NCBI RefSeq assembly: GCF_010131535.1
Contig: NZ_WUBS01000001.1
Coordinates: 439,482-503,481 of the forward strand
Source of the DNA: Acerihabitans arboris
GTDB lineage: Bacteria > Pseudomonadota > Gammaproteobacteria > Enterobacterales > Enterobacteriaceae
Direction of reading: 5' to 3'
Length of the DNA stretch: 64,000 nt
Under the pieces are notes generated by a model, which ran no database searches, was not told the origin of the DNA, and saw only the letters and a program-made list of their open reading frames with translations. The position numbers were made by a program, and so were the translations under genes. Of the stretch, positions 48,191 through 56,481 are shown piece after piece; the stretch's first letter is position 1; every line of letters starts with the position of its first letter.

Positions 48191-48612
48191 AATTGATATC
48201 ACCGCTTATCTCGCCGTCGCTGCTCAAGGCGCTGGCCGAAATGGGCCATGGCGATGAGATTATTTTTGCCGACGCGCATTTCCCGGGCCATTCCCTGGGG
48301 CCGCAGGTGCTGCGCGCCGATGGCCTGGAGATCGGCCCGCTGCTGGCGGCGGTAATTCCGCTGTTCCAGCTGGACAGCTACGCCCCGCCGCTGGTGATGA
48401 TGCTGCCCGGCGCGGGCGATGAGCTGGACCCGACGGTGGAAAACGGTTACCTGCGGGCCTTGTTCGGCGCGGGCGAACGCCTGCCGGTGACGCGTATTGA
48501 CCGATATGCGTTTTATGAGCGCGCCCGCCGGGCGTTTGCCATCGTCATGACCGGGGAGCGGGCGAAATATGGCAATATCTTACTAAAAAAAGGCGTTACG
48601 CCCATATTTTGA
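48184..48612 (+). CDS. fucU: L-fucose mutarotase FucU
   Basis: 142 residues of the RbsD/FucU family from the ATG at 48184. The catalytic His22 lies in [16 protein letters not shown], and the C-terminus has [28 protein letters not shown] as in E. coli. It interconverts alpha- and beta-L-fucose. Overlaps fucK by 7 bp; fucR follows after 92 bp. Confidence 0.94.
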   Translation: MLKLISPLISPSLLKALAEMGHGDEIIFADAHFPGHSLGPQVLRADGLEIGPLLAAVIPLFQLDSYAPPLVMMLPGAGDELDPTVENGYLRALFGAGERLPVTRIDRYAFYERARRAFAIVMTGERAKYGNILLKKGVTPIF

Positions 48613-48704
48613 CCACCCGATGCCGTATCTTATGCCGACAACCGCCTGCGCGCCCTTCCGGGGCCGCCGCAGGCCGGGCACAGGGCAGGGCGGCGGGAGG
48701 GCAG

Positions 48705-49424
48705 ATGAAATCAACGCGGCAGCAAGACATCCTGGCGTTAATATCCCAGCAGGAAATCCTGAAGGTGGACGAGCTGGCGGCATGGTTCGAGGTCAGCAGG
48801 GAAACCATCCGCCGCGATTTTAACAGCCTGCAGGAGCAGGGCCTGATTATCCGCCAGCATGGCCGGGCAAAAGGCATCCCCCGGGGCAAGCCCGATAGCG
48901 GCGACTCGTTTAACGCCCGCGTCAAAAGCCATTTGAACAGCAAGGCCGGGATCGCCGCGCAGGCTCTGACCTGGATTGACGAGGAGATGGTGATTGCCCT
49001 GGACGCCAGCACTACCTGTTGGTACCTGGCCAAAAAACTGCCGGACATCCCGTTGACCGTTTTCACCAATAGCGTCAGGGTATGCCGCGAGCTGGAAAAA
49101 AAATCCCGCATTACGCTGATCAGCTCCGGCGGCACCCTGCAGCGCAAATATGCCTGTTATGTGAACCCAGCGCTGTTTTCCATCGTTAAGCATCTGGATA
49201 TCGACCTGTTTATCTTCTCCTGCGAAGGAATTGATCATGAAGACATCATGTGGGACTCCAACGCGATTAACGCCGACTATAAAGCCCTGCTGCTGAATAA
49301 AGCCACGCAGTCGCTGCTGCTGATGGACAAAAGCAAGCTCAGGCGCCGGAGTACCGTAAAAATCGGGCCGCTTAGCCTGGTGGAACGGGTCATTTCAGAC
49401 ACCGATCGCCTCAAAAAAACATAA
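48705..49424 (+). CDS. fucR: DeoR-family fucose operon regulator FucR
   Basis: 239 residues from the ATG at 48705 (GGGAGG upstream). DeoR helix-turn-helix LKVDELAAWFEVSRETIRRDFNSLQEQGLI, then the sugar-phosphate sensor domain with ALDASTTCWYLAKKL and DLFIFSCEGID, close to E. coli FucR, which senses fuculose-1-phosphate. Last gene of the operon; it presumably controls this operon and fucA. Confidence 0.92.
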   Translation: MKSTRQQDILALISQQEILKVDELAAWFEVSRETIRRDFNSLQEQGLIIRQHGRAKGIPRGKPDSGDSFNARVKSHLNSKAGIAAQALTWIDEEMVIALDASTTCWYLAKKLPDIPLTVFTNSVRVCRELEKKSRITLISSGGTLQRKYACYVNPALFSIVKHLDIDLFIFSCEGIDHEDIMWDSNAINADYKALLLNKATQSLLLMDKSKLRRRSTVKIGPLSLVERVISDTDRLKKT

Positions 49425-49610
49425 TTAATGTGAAAATAAATATCAGTTAAATTCAAAGAGTATTAAAAATATAATACTTATTTAAAACAACCCATTTTAC
49501 TCCGGTTATAACGTTGTGGGAAAATTTACGTTAAAATTTTAACTTTATGATGATTTTTTCACATTTATGGCATAAGTTATCTATCGGGCCATCAAGGAAG
49601 AATTAGCTGT
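49425..49610. other. AT-rich gap upstream of the NtdA-like gene
   Basis: 186 bp, strongly AT-rich compared with both sides, including a T-run and AAAATTT/AAATTTT stretches. It probably holds the promoter of the aminotransferase gene; no discrete operator is clear, and no terminator for fucR is seen. Confidence 0.5.
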
Positions 49611-50864
49611 ATGCTTAACATTATAGATATTAACCATCTTGCATATGAATTATTAATGTCGGGGAAGTCGTGTTCAAACCTCACCGATTTACCCATGGAA
49701 AAAGAAAGCTTAATTAATATTATTAATAACGAATCCCGTTATGACGATGGCGCGCCGATTCCCTTTCTTCCCTTCACCCGTCTTAATTCCAGCAAAGAGC
49801 GGACGGCATGCCTGGCGGAAATGGAAAAAGTGGTGACGTCGGGCCAATTTACCAGCGGTGACGCCATCACCCGGCTGGAAAAGCAGCTGGCCGATTATTA
49901 CCGGGCAACATCATGCATCGCCACCAGCAGCGGGACGGATGCGCTGAAAATAGCGCTGAAAGCCATCGGCGTCGAACCGGGCGATGAGGTCATCGTGCCG
50001 CCCAATTCTTTCGCCGCCACGGAAAACGCTATTTTTTCCATCGGGGCAAAACCGGTCTACGCCAACATCGATGCCAGCTTTAATCTCAACCCGGCCGAGA
50101 TCCCGCGGCTTATCACCACCCGGACCAAGGCTATCCTGGCCGTTTGCCTGTACGGATCCGTCAGGAATATGCGCGCCATATCCCAGGAGGCCAGGCACCA
50201 TGAGCTGCGCGTTATCATCGACGCGGCCCAGTGTTTTGGCGTGCCGGACCTCATCGGCTGCTGCGACGTGGTTACCCTGAGTTTCAATCCGTTTAAAAAT
50301 ATCGGTGGTTTCGGCAAATCAGGGGCGCTGCTGACCTATTCCTCGGCAATAGCCAAAAGGGCCAGGCAGTTTTCCCACCACGGTTTTTCCGAGGGGAAAA
50401 AAAACGTCAAGGCCCAGAACTGGGGATTCAACAGCCGGATAGATAATATCCAGGCGGCGACCCTATTGGCTAAATTTACTTTTTTCGCCATAAATGCATT
50501 AAAACGATCATACTTAGCTTATCGTTATATTAATAAACTCACCCCGCTGGAAAAACGCGAACTTATTACCTTGCCCGTTGAAAAAACCGAAAATACCTGG
50601 CATTTATTTCCCATCCGGGTTAATGCCGGCAAGCGTGATGAACTGATTCGCTTTGCCAAAATCATGAACATTGAGTTCGATATTTATTATCCAATATTAG
50701 GTTATGAGGGCGCCAATGAATATGCGCTAACCTACCAGGACAAAATAAGCTTCGCCACCAGCCGCAGCATTCATGCCACGGTACTCCATATCCCTTTGCA
50801 CAATCATATGTCCATCAGGGAACAGGACCGTATCGTCGACATCCTCTACGAATTTTTCCAGTGA
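49611..50864 (+). CDS. NtdA-like PLP sugar aminotransferase (DegT/DnrJ/EryC1 family)
   Basis: 417 residues. PLP-binding features: SSGTDALKIAL, NSFAATENA, Asp204 in IIDAAQ and the Schiff-base Lys229 in LSFNPFKNIGGFGKSGAL. Sequence and length fit Bacillus NtdA, the 3-oxo-glucose-6-phosphate aminotransferase of kanosamine synthesis: PFLPFTRL, QFTSGDAITRLE, WHLFPIRV, DIYYPIL and VLHIPL all align. NtdB (phosphatase) and NtdC (dehydrogenase) are not present nearby, so the product is uncertain. Codon use and AT content are more mixed than in fuc genes. Another 3-ketosugar aminotransferase role is possible. Confidence 0.8.
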   Translation: MLNIIDINHLAYELLMSGKSCSNLTDLPMEKESLINIINNESRYDDGAPIPFLPFTRLNSSKERTACLAEMEKVVTSGQFTSGDAITRLEKQLADYYRATSCIATSSGTDALKIALKAIGVEPGDEVIVPPNSFAATENAIFSIGAKPVYANIDASFNLNPAEIPRLITTRTKAILAVCLYGSVRNMRAISQEARHHELRVIIDAAQCFGVPDLIGCCDVVTLSFNPFKNIGGFGKSGALLTYSSAIAKRARQFSHHGFSEGKKNVKAQNWGFNSRIDNIQAATLLAKFTFFAINALKRSYLAYRYINKLTPLEKRELITLPVEKTENTWHLFPIRVNAGKRDELIRFAKIMNIEFDIYYPILGYEGANEYALTYQDKISFATSRSIHATVLHIPLHNHMSIREQDRIVDILYEFFQ

Positions 50865-51013
50865 CGGCCGGATGTTATTATTTTCACAGCGGTTGACCTG
50901 GACAGGCCGTTAAGCCCATCGTGGTCAACAGCCGGCAGCTTGAGCTAGTATGGATGTCGATGATGCGGGCCTTGCGCCATAGCGCGGCGCGGCCAGGATA
51001 ACCGGAGGACAAA

Positions 51014-51535
51014 ATGCAAACGATAGCCATAGATATGGATGAGGTGATAGCTGATTTCAACAGCAAAATGATCCGGCACTTCAATGCCGAATTCGGCGAG
51101 CATATCGGCTTAGGCGATCTTGCCGGACGGACCATTCAGCAGTTGCGGCCGGCGCTGCGTGAAAAGATCAACCAGATGATCGGCGAGCCGGCGTTCTTCA
51201 GCGATCTGGACGTGATAACCGATTCGCAGGAGGTGGTCAGGCGGCTCAGCGAAAAATATCACGTGTTTATCACTACCGCCGCAATGGAATTCCCCGCCTC
51301 GTTTACCGCCAAGTTCCAGTGGCTGCAAACCCACTTTGGTTTTTTAAACGCCATGAACTTTGTCTTCTGCGGCAACAAACGCATTTTGAATGCCGATTAT
51401 CTTATCGACGATAATATTCGTCATTTCGAACATTTTGTTGGCGAAGGCATCCTGTTTACCGCCCCGCATAATATCCATGCCGGCGGCTATCGCCGGGTCG
51501 ACGGCTGGCAGGATGTGGCAAAGCTCTTTTTGTAG
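51014..51535 (+). CDS. HAD-type 5'(3')-nucleotidase-like protein
   Basis: 173 residues of the NT5C/YorS HAD family: IAIDMDEVIADF gives nucleophile Asp7 and acid Asp9; VFITTAAMEFPAS, FCGNKRIL and YLIDDN supply the remaining motifs. Such enzymes remove phosphate from deoxynucleotides; a sugar phosphate substrate is possible. Stands 149 bp after the NtdA-like gene on the same strand; whether co-transcribed is unclear. Confidence 0.8.
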   Translation: MQTIAIDMDEVIADFNSKMIRHFNAEFGEHIGLGDLAGRTIQQLRPALREKINQMIGEPAFFSDLDVITDSQEVVRRLSEKYHVFITTAAMEFPASFTAKFQWLQTHFGFLNAMNFVFCGNKRILNADYLIDDNIRHFEHFVGEGILFTAPHNIHAGGYRRVDGWQDVAKLFL

Positions 51536-51780
51536 GTGCAATCCCCGGGCAAACTGTCATTGCCTATTAAATGAACCAATGTTTCTTAATAAAAGAAATA
51601 TTCTTTTATAAATTTGAGCTTGATCGCCCCGCTCTTTGTTTTTTTGCCATTCAATCAACGGGTCTGGCAACGTGAGAAAGGTTTCCCACCGTCCCAGGCG
51701 TTAGGGTTGACAGCGACAATGATGATGTCGGTCGGTTGACCGTTTTTGCCATGCCCTGTCAACGCCTTATCCGGGGATTA

Positions 51781-53352
51781 ATGACGATGAAAACACGCTC
51801 CATAGGACTACCGCAATACCTGGCTTATGGCTCCGGCGACTTCCTGGGCGCGGGCACCACCGCCCTGACCGCCGCCTGGCTGCTCTACTTCTACACCACC
51901 TTCTGCGGCCTGTCGCCCATCGAGGCTACCTTTATCTTTGCCTGCGCCCGGGTACTGGACGCGGTGGCCAGCCCGCTGATGGGCTACCTGACCGATAACT
52001 TCGGCGGCACCTGGCTGGGCAAGCGCTTCGGCCGCCGCAAGTTCTTTATCCTGCTCGGCATTCCCTGCGTGTTCAGCTACTGCCTGATGTGGGTCGGCGG
52101 CATGGGCTACGGTTATTACCTGCTGACCTACCTGCTGTTCGACGTGGTCTACACCATGATCCTGGTGCCCTACGAAACCCTGGTGCCGGAAATGACCGAC
52201 GATTTTAAACAAAAATCCAAGTTTTCCGGCGCCCGCATCGCCCTGGCGCAGCTGTCCGCCATCCTGGCCGCCTTTTTGCCCGGCATCCTGCTGTCGCATT
52301 TCGGCAAGGACAACGCCATCTCGTTTTTTTACGCCAGCGTAGTGTTCGCGGTGATCTGCGCCTGCGTGCTGACCCTGGTCTACCTGTTTACCTGGGAACG
52401 TCCGGCGGCGCTGAAATCGGAGGCGGCGCTCAGGCTTGAGCGTGAAAAACAGCAGCTGACGCTGGGCCAGAGCCTCAGGCGCCTGCATACCGAACTCTCC
52501 TCCACGCTGCGCGTGCGCATCTTTCGCCAACACCTGGGACTGTACCTGGGCGGGTATATCGCCCAGGACGTGTTCAACGCGGTGTTTACCTATTATGTGG
52601 TCTTCGTGCTGATGCAAAGCGCCACCGTGGCGTCCAACCTGATGGGCGTCATGGCGATCCTGCAGTTCGTGGCGGTGATCGGCATGATCCCGCTGTGCAT
52701 CCGTTTTGGACCGGCGCCGTCCTACCGCCTGGTGGTAACCCTGTTCGGCCTGAGCGCCATCTCCTACGGCGTGCTGTATTACGCCGGCCTGAGCGACACG
52801 TTCTCGCTGCTGCTGCTGGTATCGGCCATCGCCGGCCTGGGCCGGGGCGGCATCAACTATGTGCCCTGGAATATCTACACCTATATCGCCGATGTGGACG
52901 AGGCGATCACCGCGCAGCGGCGCGAAGGCATCTTCGCCGGCATCATGACGCTGACCCGCAAGGCGTCGCAGGCCGGGGCGGTCATGCTGGTCGGGGTGTT
53001 CCTGCAGCTGTCGGGATTTGTTTCCGGGCAAAAAGTGCAGTTGCCGCAGGTCAGCCACGCCATCCTGGCCATCCTGTGCGTCGGCACGGTGCTGGTGCTG
53101 ACCGCGGGTTTTATCATCTCCCTGCGCTTTAGGCTGAACCTGAAGACCCACCGGGTGCTGCAGCAGGAAACGCAGAAGATGCGCGAGGCCAATCACCCGC
53201 TGCCGCAGCAGATCACGCCGGAAGCGCGGGCCACCGTGGAAATGCTGACCGGGATGAAATACGAATCCCTGTGGGGCAATAACAACATCGGCTACGTTAA
53301 CCGGCATAAAAGCGCGCCGGAAAAAGCCGCGCCCACCGGGCACCCGATTTAA
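51781..53352 (+). CDS. rhiT: Rhamnogalacturonide MFS/GPH transporter RhiT
   Basis: 523 residues from the ATG at 51781 (GGGGA upstream); 12 helices of the glycoside-pentoside-hexuronide family, with LDAVASPLMGYLTDNFGG and FGRRKFFILLGIP typical of GPH carriers. The gene directly upstream of a GH105 hydrolase matches the rhiTN pair of Dickeya, which imports and degrades unsaturated rhamnogalacturonan disaccharides from pectin. Substrate is inferred from this pairing. Confidence 0.8.
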   Translation: MTMKTRSIGLPQYLAYGSGDFLGAGTTALTAAWLLYFYTTFCGLSPIEATFIFACARVLDAVASPLMGYLTDNFGGTWLGKRFGRRKFFILLGIPCVFSYCLMWVGGMGYGYYLLTYLLFDVVYTMILVPYETLVPEMTDDFKQKSKFSGARIALAQLSAILAAFLPGILLSHFGKDNAISFFYASVVFAVICACVLTLVYLFTWERPAALKSEAALRLEREKQQLTLGQSLRRLHTELSSTLRVRIFRQHLGLYLGGYIAQDVFNAVFTYYVVFVLMQSATVASNLMGVMAILQFVAVIGMIPLCIRFGPAPSYRLVVTLFGLSAISYGVLYYAGLSDTFSLLLLVSAIAGLGRGGINYVPWNIYTYIADVDEAITAQRREGIFAGIMTLTRKASQAGAVMLVGVFLQLSGFVSGQKVQLPQVSHAILAILCVGTVLVLTAGFIISLRFRLNLKTHRVLQQETQKMREANHPLPQQITPEARATVEMLTGMKYESLWGNNNIGYVNRHKSAPEKAAPTGHPI

Positions 53353-53380
53353 CCTATAAAGACATTGCCAGGACAAATAC

Positions 53381-54520
53381 ATGACTATTTTTAGCGTAAA
53401 ACACAGCCCGCTGCTGCGTCAGCCGGAGTATCTGCTACCCCGCGATCGGTTAAAGTCGTTGATCGGACAAGTGACCGACAACCTGGTGAATATCGAGGAT
53501 CGCACCGGCGAGTTTTTGCTGCGCCTCGACGACGGGCGGGTGATTGACACCAAGGGCTGGGCCGGGTGGGAATGGACCCACGGAATCGGCCTGTACGGCA
53601 TCTATCAGTACTACCAGCAAACCGGCGACGACCGGATGCGGGCGATTATCGACGACTGGTTCGCCGCCAGGCTGGCGGAAGGCACGCCCACCAAGAATGT
53701 GAATACGGTGTGCCCGCTGCTGACCCTGGCCTATCGCTATGAGGATACCGGCAACCCGGCCTGGCGCCCCTACCTGGAACGCTGGGCGGAATGGGTGATG
53801 TACGAGATGCCGCGCACCGAGAAAAACGGATTGCAGCACATTGTCTATAACAATGAAAACCATCAGCAGCTGTGGGACGACACCCTGATGATGAGCGTAC
53901 TCCCACTGGCGAAAATCGGTAAATTGCTTAACCGTCCTGAGTTCGTGGCAGAAGCCACCTATCAGTTTTTATTGCATGTCCAGTACCTGATGGATCGTGA
54001 AACCGGGCTATGGTTCCACGGCTGGAGTTTTGTCGGCCGGCATAACTTTGCCCGGGCGCGCTGGGCGCGCGGCAATAGCTGGCTGACGGTGGCCATTCCG
54101 GAATTTATCGAGCTGCTGGATCTGCCGGAGCAGGACCCTACGCGTCGTTATCTGCTGGAAGTGCTGACCAGCCAGATCGACGCCCTGGCGAAATGCCAGG
54201 ATGAAAGCGGCCTGTGGCACACGCTGCTGGATGAGCCGGATTCATACCTTGAAAGTTCGGCCACCGCCGGCTTTGCCTATGGCGTACTGAAGGCGCTGCG
54301 TAAACGCTACATCGGCCCGAGCTACCGGGAGATGGCGGAAAAAGCGGTGCGCGGGGTCATCGGCCGCATCAACCAGGATGGCGAGCTAACCAATGTCTCG
54401 TTCGGCACGGCGATGGGCAGCGAACTGGAATATTACCGGCAAATCCCGCTTACCTCCATGCCCTACGGCCAGGCCATGGCCATATTATGTTTGACCGAAT
54501 ATTTGCGCGTCTATATTTGA
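53381..54520 (+). CDS. rhiN: Unsaturated rhamnogalacturonyl hydrolase RhiN (GH105)
   Basis: 379-residue alpha/alpha-barrel enzyme. WDDTLMM (Asp166/Asp167) holds the catalytic acid of GH105; GWEWTHGIGLYGIYQYYQ, GLWFHGW, WARGNSWL and LESSATAGFAYG line the active site. It hydrates the double bond of unsaturated galacturonosyl-rhamnose made by rhamnogalacturonan lyases. Starts 28 bp after rhiT, so an operon. Confidence 0.88.
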   Translation: MTIFSVKHSPLLRQPEYLLPRDRLKSLIGQVTDNLVNIEDRTGEFLLRLDDGRVIDTKGWAGWEWTHGIGLYGIYQYYQQTGDDRMRAIIDDWFAARLAEGTPTKNVNTVCPLLTLAYRYEDTGNPAWRPYLERWAEWVMYEMPRTEKNGLQHIVYNNENHQQLWDDTLMMSVLPLAKIGKLLNRPEFVAEATYQFLLHVQYLMDRETGLWFHGWSFVGRHNFARARWARGNSWLTVAIPEFIELLDLPEQDPTRRYLLEVLTSQIDALAKCQDESGLWHTLLDEPDSYLESSATAGFAYGVLKALRKRYIGPSYREMAEKAVRGVIGRINQDGELTNVSFGTAMGSELEYYRQIPLTSMPYGQAMAILCLTEYLRVYI

Positions 54521-54625
54521 AGCCGGGCATGCCGAAGGTCGTTTGCCGGGGGCTTGCCGTGTGGCCCAGGCAAACATATTCAGCGGATCATGGCCGTCGC
54601 ACCGGGCGGCCATGGCGCGTCCCGG

Positions 54626-55786
54626 TTATTCAATAATGGTAGTATTATGCTCAAAAGAAGCAAAGAGCGTGGGCCGATGGCTGTCACGGAGAAAGGCGCG
54701 CAGTCCTGCGAGGGCGATATCATAGTCGTTGAATAAAAACAGTTTGAGCGTTACCGGCAATGCCGGCATTTGCATCCTCAATAGCCCAACCGCGGTAATA
54801 ATATGCGGCAAACCCAGTATGGGGGCGACACAGGACATTCTTTCCCCCTGGTGCCGCGCGTGTTTCCACAAATCACGCAATTGCCCGGTCAGTCTGGCAT
54901 AGATGATATCGGCATATTTATCGTTGCTACAGTCAATGTCAAATTGCCCATGGTTGTCCACTGAACATTTTACCACGCAGTTCAGCCAGGTAATTTTATT
55001 ACTATCTGCTAACCCGTTAGTTAATTTTTCATAATAATCATCAATATAGTCATTTAGTGTATAAATAATACAAATACAATTGGCTTCACTGAGATCTTGC
55101 GTGATTTGGCCCCGGATCCAGATGCACCCCGTCAGGACGTTATTTTGTGATGGCGGTAGTTCGTTCATCAGCATTGTCGGCGGCGCCATGGACAAAAGAA
55201 CGATGGCGCCGTTGGACCGATCCTCCAACGCCAGAGTTTTGGCGTTATTCTCAGGGTATAGATACGCCTGCTCGGTGGTGAACGCCTCCAGCCGCATGCC
55301 GGTGGATTCAGTGAAGGCGCTAATGGCGGCGTGACTTCTATCCTGGGCATATTTGACGTCAATGCAGCGCCAGCGTAAATCGGTAAAACCTTCAGCGGCT
55401 AATAGCCTGGTAATTAAATACTCCGCCAATAGTCCGCCGGCCCCCAGCGAAATCAAGGTCAGAGGCTGTGGCCTGGGCAAATCCATGGCAATGATGCGAT
55501 CTACCAGGCTGCTGATAAAATGGAGACGCGCGTCGAGGGAGCCGATATCGGCATGTTCAAACCAATTCATACCATGAAAGTAACGTAAAGCGCCAAAATG
55601 ACAGGGACGCAAATCGGTTTCCTGAATGAAATGTTCAATAGAATAACAACGAGTTTTCGGCATATTATTATCAACGGCAATCAATCTGTCCGCATTTCTC
55701 AATACATAGCCGGTTAAGAGTTCATCTGGCATGGTGGGGATATCCTTCAGGCCCGGGAATATTATTTTGTGGACATCTATGATCAA
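54626..55786 (-). CDS. Orphan methyltransferase-like protein
   Basis: 386 residues without a family I recognise. Residues 107-146 look like a class I methyltransferase entry: PLTLISLGAGGLLAEYL (glycine motif at 114-118) followed by WRCIDVKY with an acidic Asp143. The second half (NCICIIYTLNDYIDDYYEKL, VAPILGLPHIITAVGLL) gives no further clue. No signal peptide. AT content is above average and it stands alone between rhiN and a MarR regulator, suggesting acquisition. Enzymatic function is a guess; an effector or polymorphic accessory protein is equally possible. Confidence 0.6.
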   Translation of the reverse strand: MIIDVHKIIFPGLKDIPTMPDELLTGYVLRNADRLIAVDNNMPKTRCYSIEHFIQETDLRPCHFGALRYFHGMNWFEHADIGSLDARLHFISSLVDRIIAMDLPRPQPLTLISLGAGGLLAEYLITRLLAAEGFTDLRWRCIDVKYAQDRSHAAISAFTESTGMRLEAFTTEQAYLYPENNAKTLALEDRSNGAIVLLSMAPPTMLMNELPPSQNNVLTGCIWIRGQITQDLSEANCICIIYTLNDYIDDYYEKLTNGLADSNKITWLNCVVKCSVDNHGQFDIDCSNDKYADIIYARLTGQLRDLWKHARHQGERMSCVAPILGLPHIITAVGLLRMQMPALPVTLKLFLFNDYDIALAGLRAFLRDSHRPTLFASFEHNTTIIE

Positions 55787-55951
55787 TATTTATTAGCGAC
55801 AAACCTAGCTTTGGTTGGGCAAAGACTGCTTAACAATACAGGGTTAACCGTGCTCCATGCCCTTACGCCTCCGTTATCCGCACGACTAAGACACGACGAG
55901 TTTCGTCGCTTACCCACGCCGCGCTGTTGACTCGTGACCTTGATCACAATA

Positions 55952-55965
55952 TAGTTAGCAAACTA
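55952..55965. promoter_or_regulatory. MarR/SlyA-type operator
   Basis: TAGTTAGCAAACTA has perfect 5-bp arms and contains TTAGCAAaCTA, one base from the SlyA consensus. It lies 25 bp upstream of the MarR-family gene, which fits autoregulation. Confidence 0.5.
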
Positions 55966-55989
55966 CCTAATTACATGCTATCGATAACA

Positions 55990-56481
55990 ATGACGAAGCC
56001 AAAAACTCGCGCGCAGGCGCTTATGGCGATGACCATGGCATTGAGCCTGCTGCAACGGGGTTATCGGGCCAAGGCGGATAAACTGGTCGCGCCGCTGGGC
56101 CTCTCCTCCGCCATGGCCTGGCCGCTGGTGCTGATCGGCCGTCATCCCGAGGGGATTCGTCCCGGCGGACTGTCGGAAGAACTGGGTATTGAAGGGCCTT
56201 CCCTGGTGCGCTCGCTCAACCAGTTGGTGGATGCCGGGCTGGTGCTTCGCCAGGACGACCAGGTGGACAAGCGCGCCAAGATTCTTTATCTGACGCCGGC
56301 GGGCAGCGCTATCCAGATAAGGATAGAGGCGATGCTGAATGATTTTCGCGCCACGCTGTTCGAGGGCGTGCCGCAGCAGGACGTTGACGCGTGCCTGCGG
56401 ACATTTTGCCTGCTGGAGCGGCGGCTGGGCATCAACGGATCTTCATCCCTTGATGACGCGATAGTGAACACGCCGGCCTGA
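55990..56481 (+). CDS. MarR-family regulator of the efflux operon
   Basis: 163 residues from the ATG at 55990 (no good ribosome site at any candidate start; 55975 and a TTG at 55927 are alternatives). Winged-helix with GIRPGGLSEELGIEGPSLVRSLNQLVDAGLVLRQDDQVDKRAKILYLT, as in SlyA/MarR proteins that sense aromatic acids or drugs. The stop is immediately followed by the FUSC gene ATG, so it probably co-transcribes with and represses the efflux genes. Confidence 0.85.
   Translation: MTKPKTRAQALMAMTMALSLLQRGYRAKADKLVAPLGLSSAMAWPLVLIGRHPEGIRPGGLSEELGIEGPSLVRSLNQLVDAGLVLRQDDQVDKRAKILYLTPAGSAIQIRIEAMLNDFRATLFEGVPQQDVDACLRTFCLLERRLGINGSSSLDDAIVNTPA

Noticed and set aside
51808..53382. 524-codon minus-strand frame opposite rhiT
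   Set aside because: Gln/His/Asp-rich composition with no helices or motifs; rhiT on the plus strand is a clear GPH transporter.
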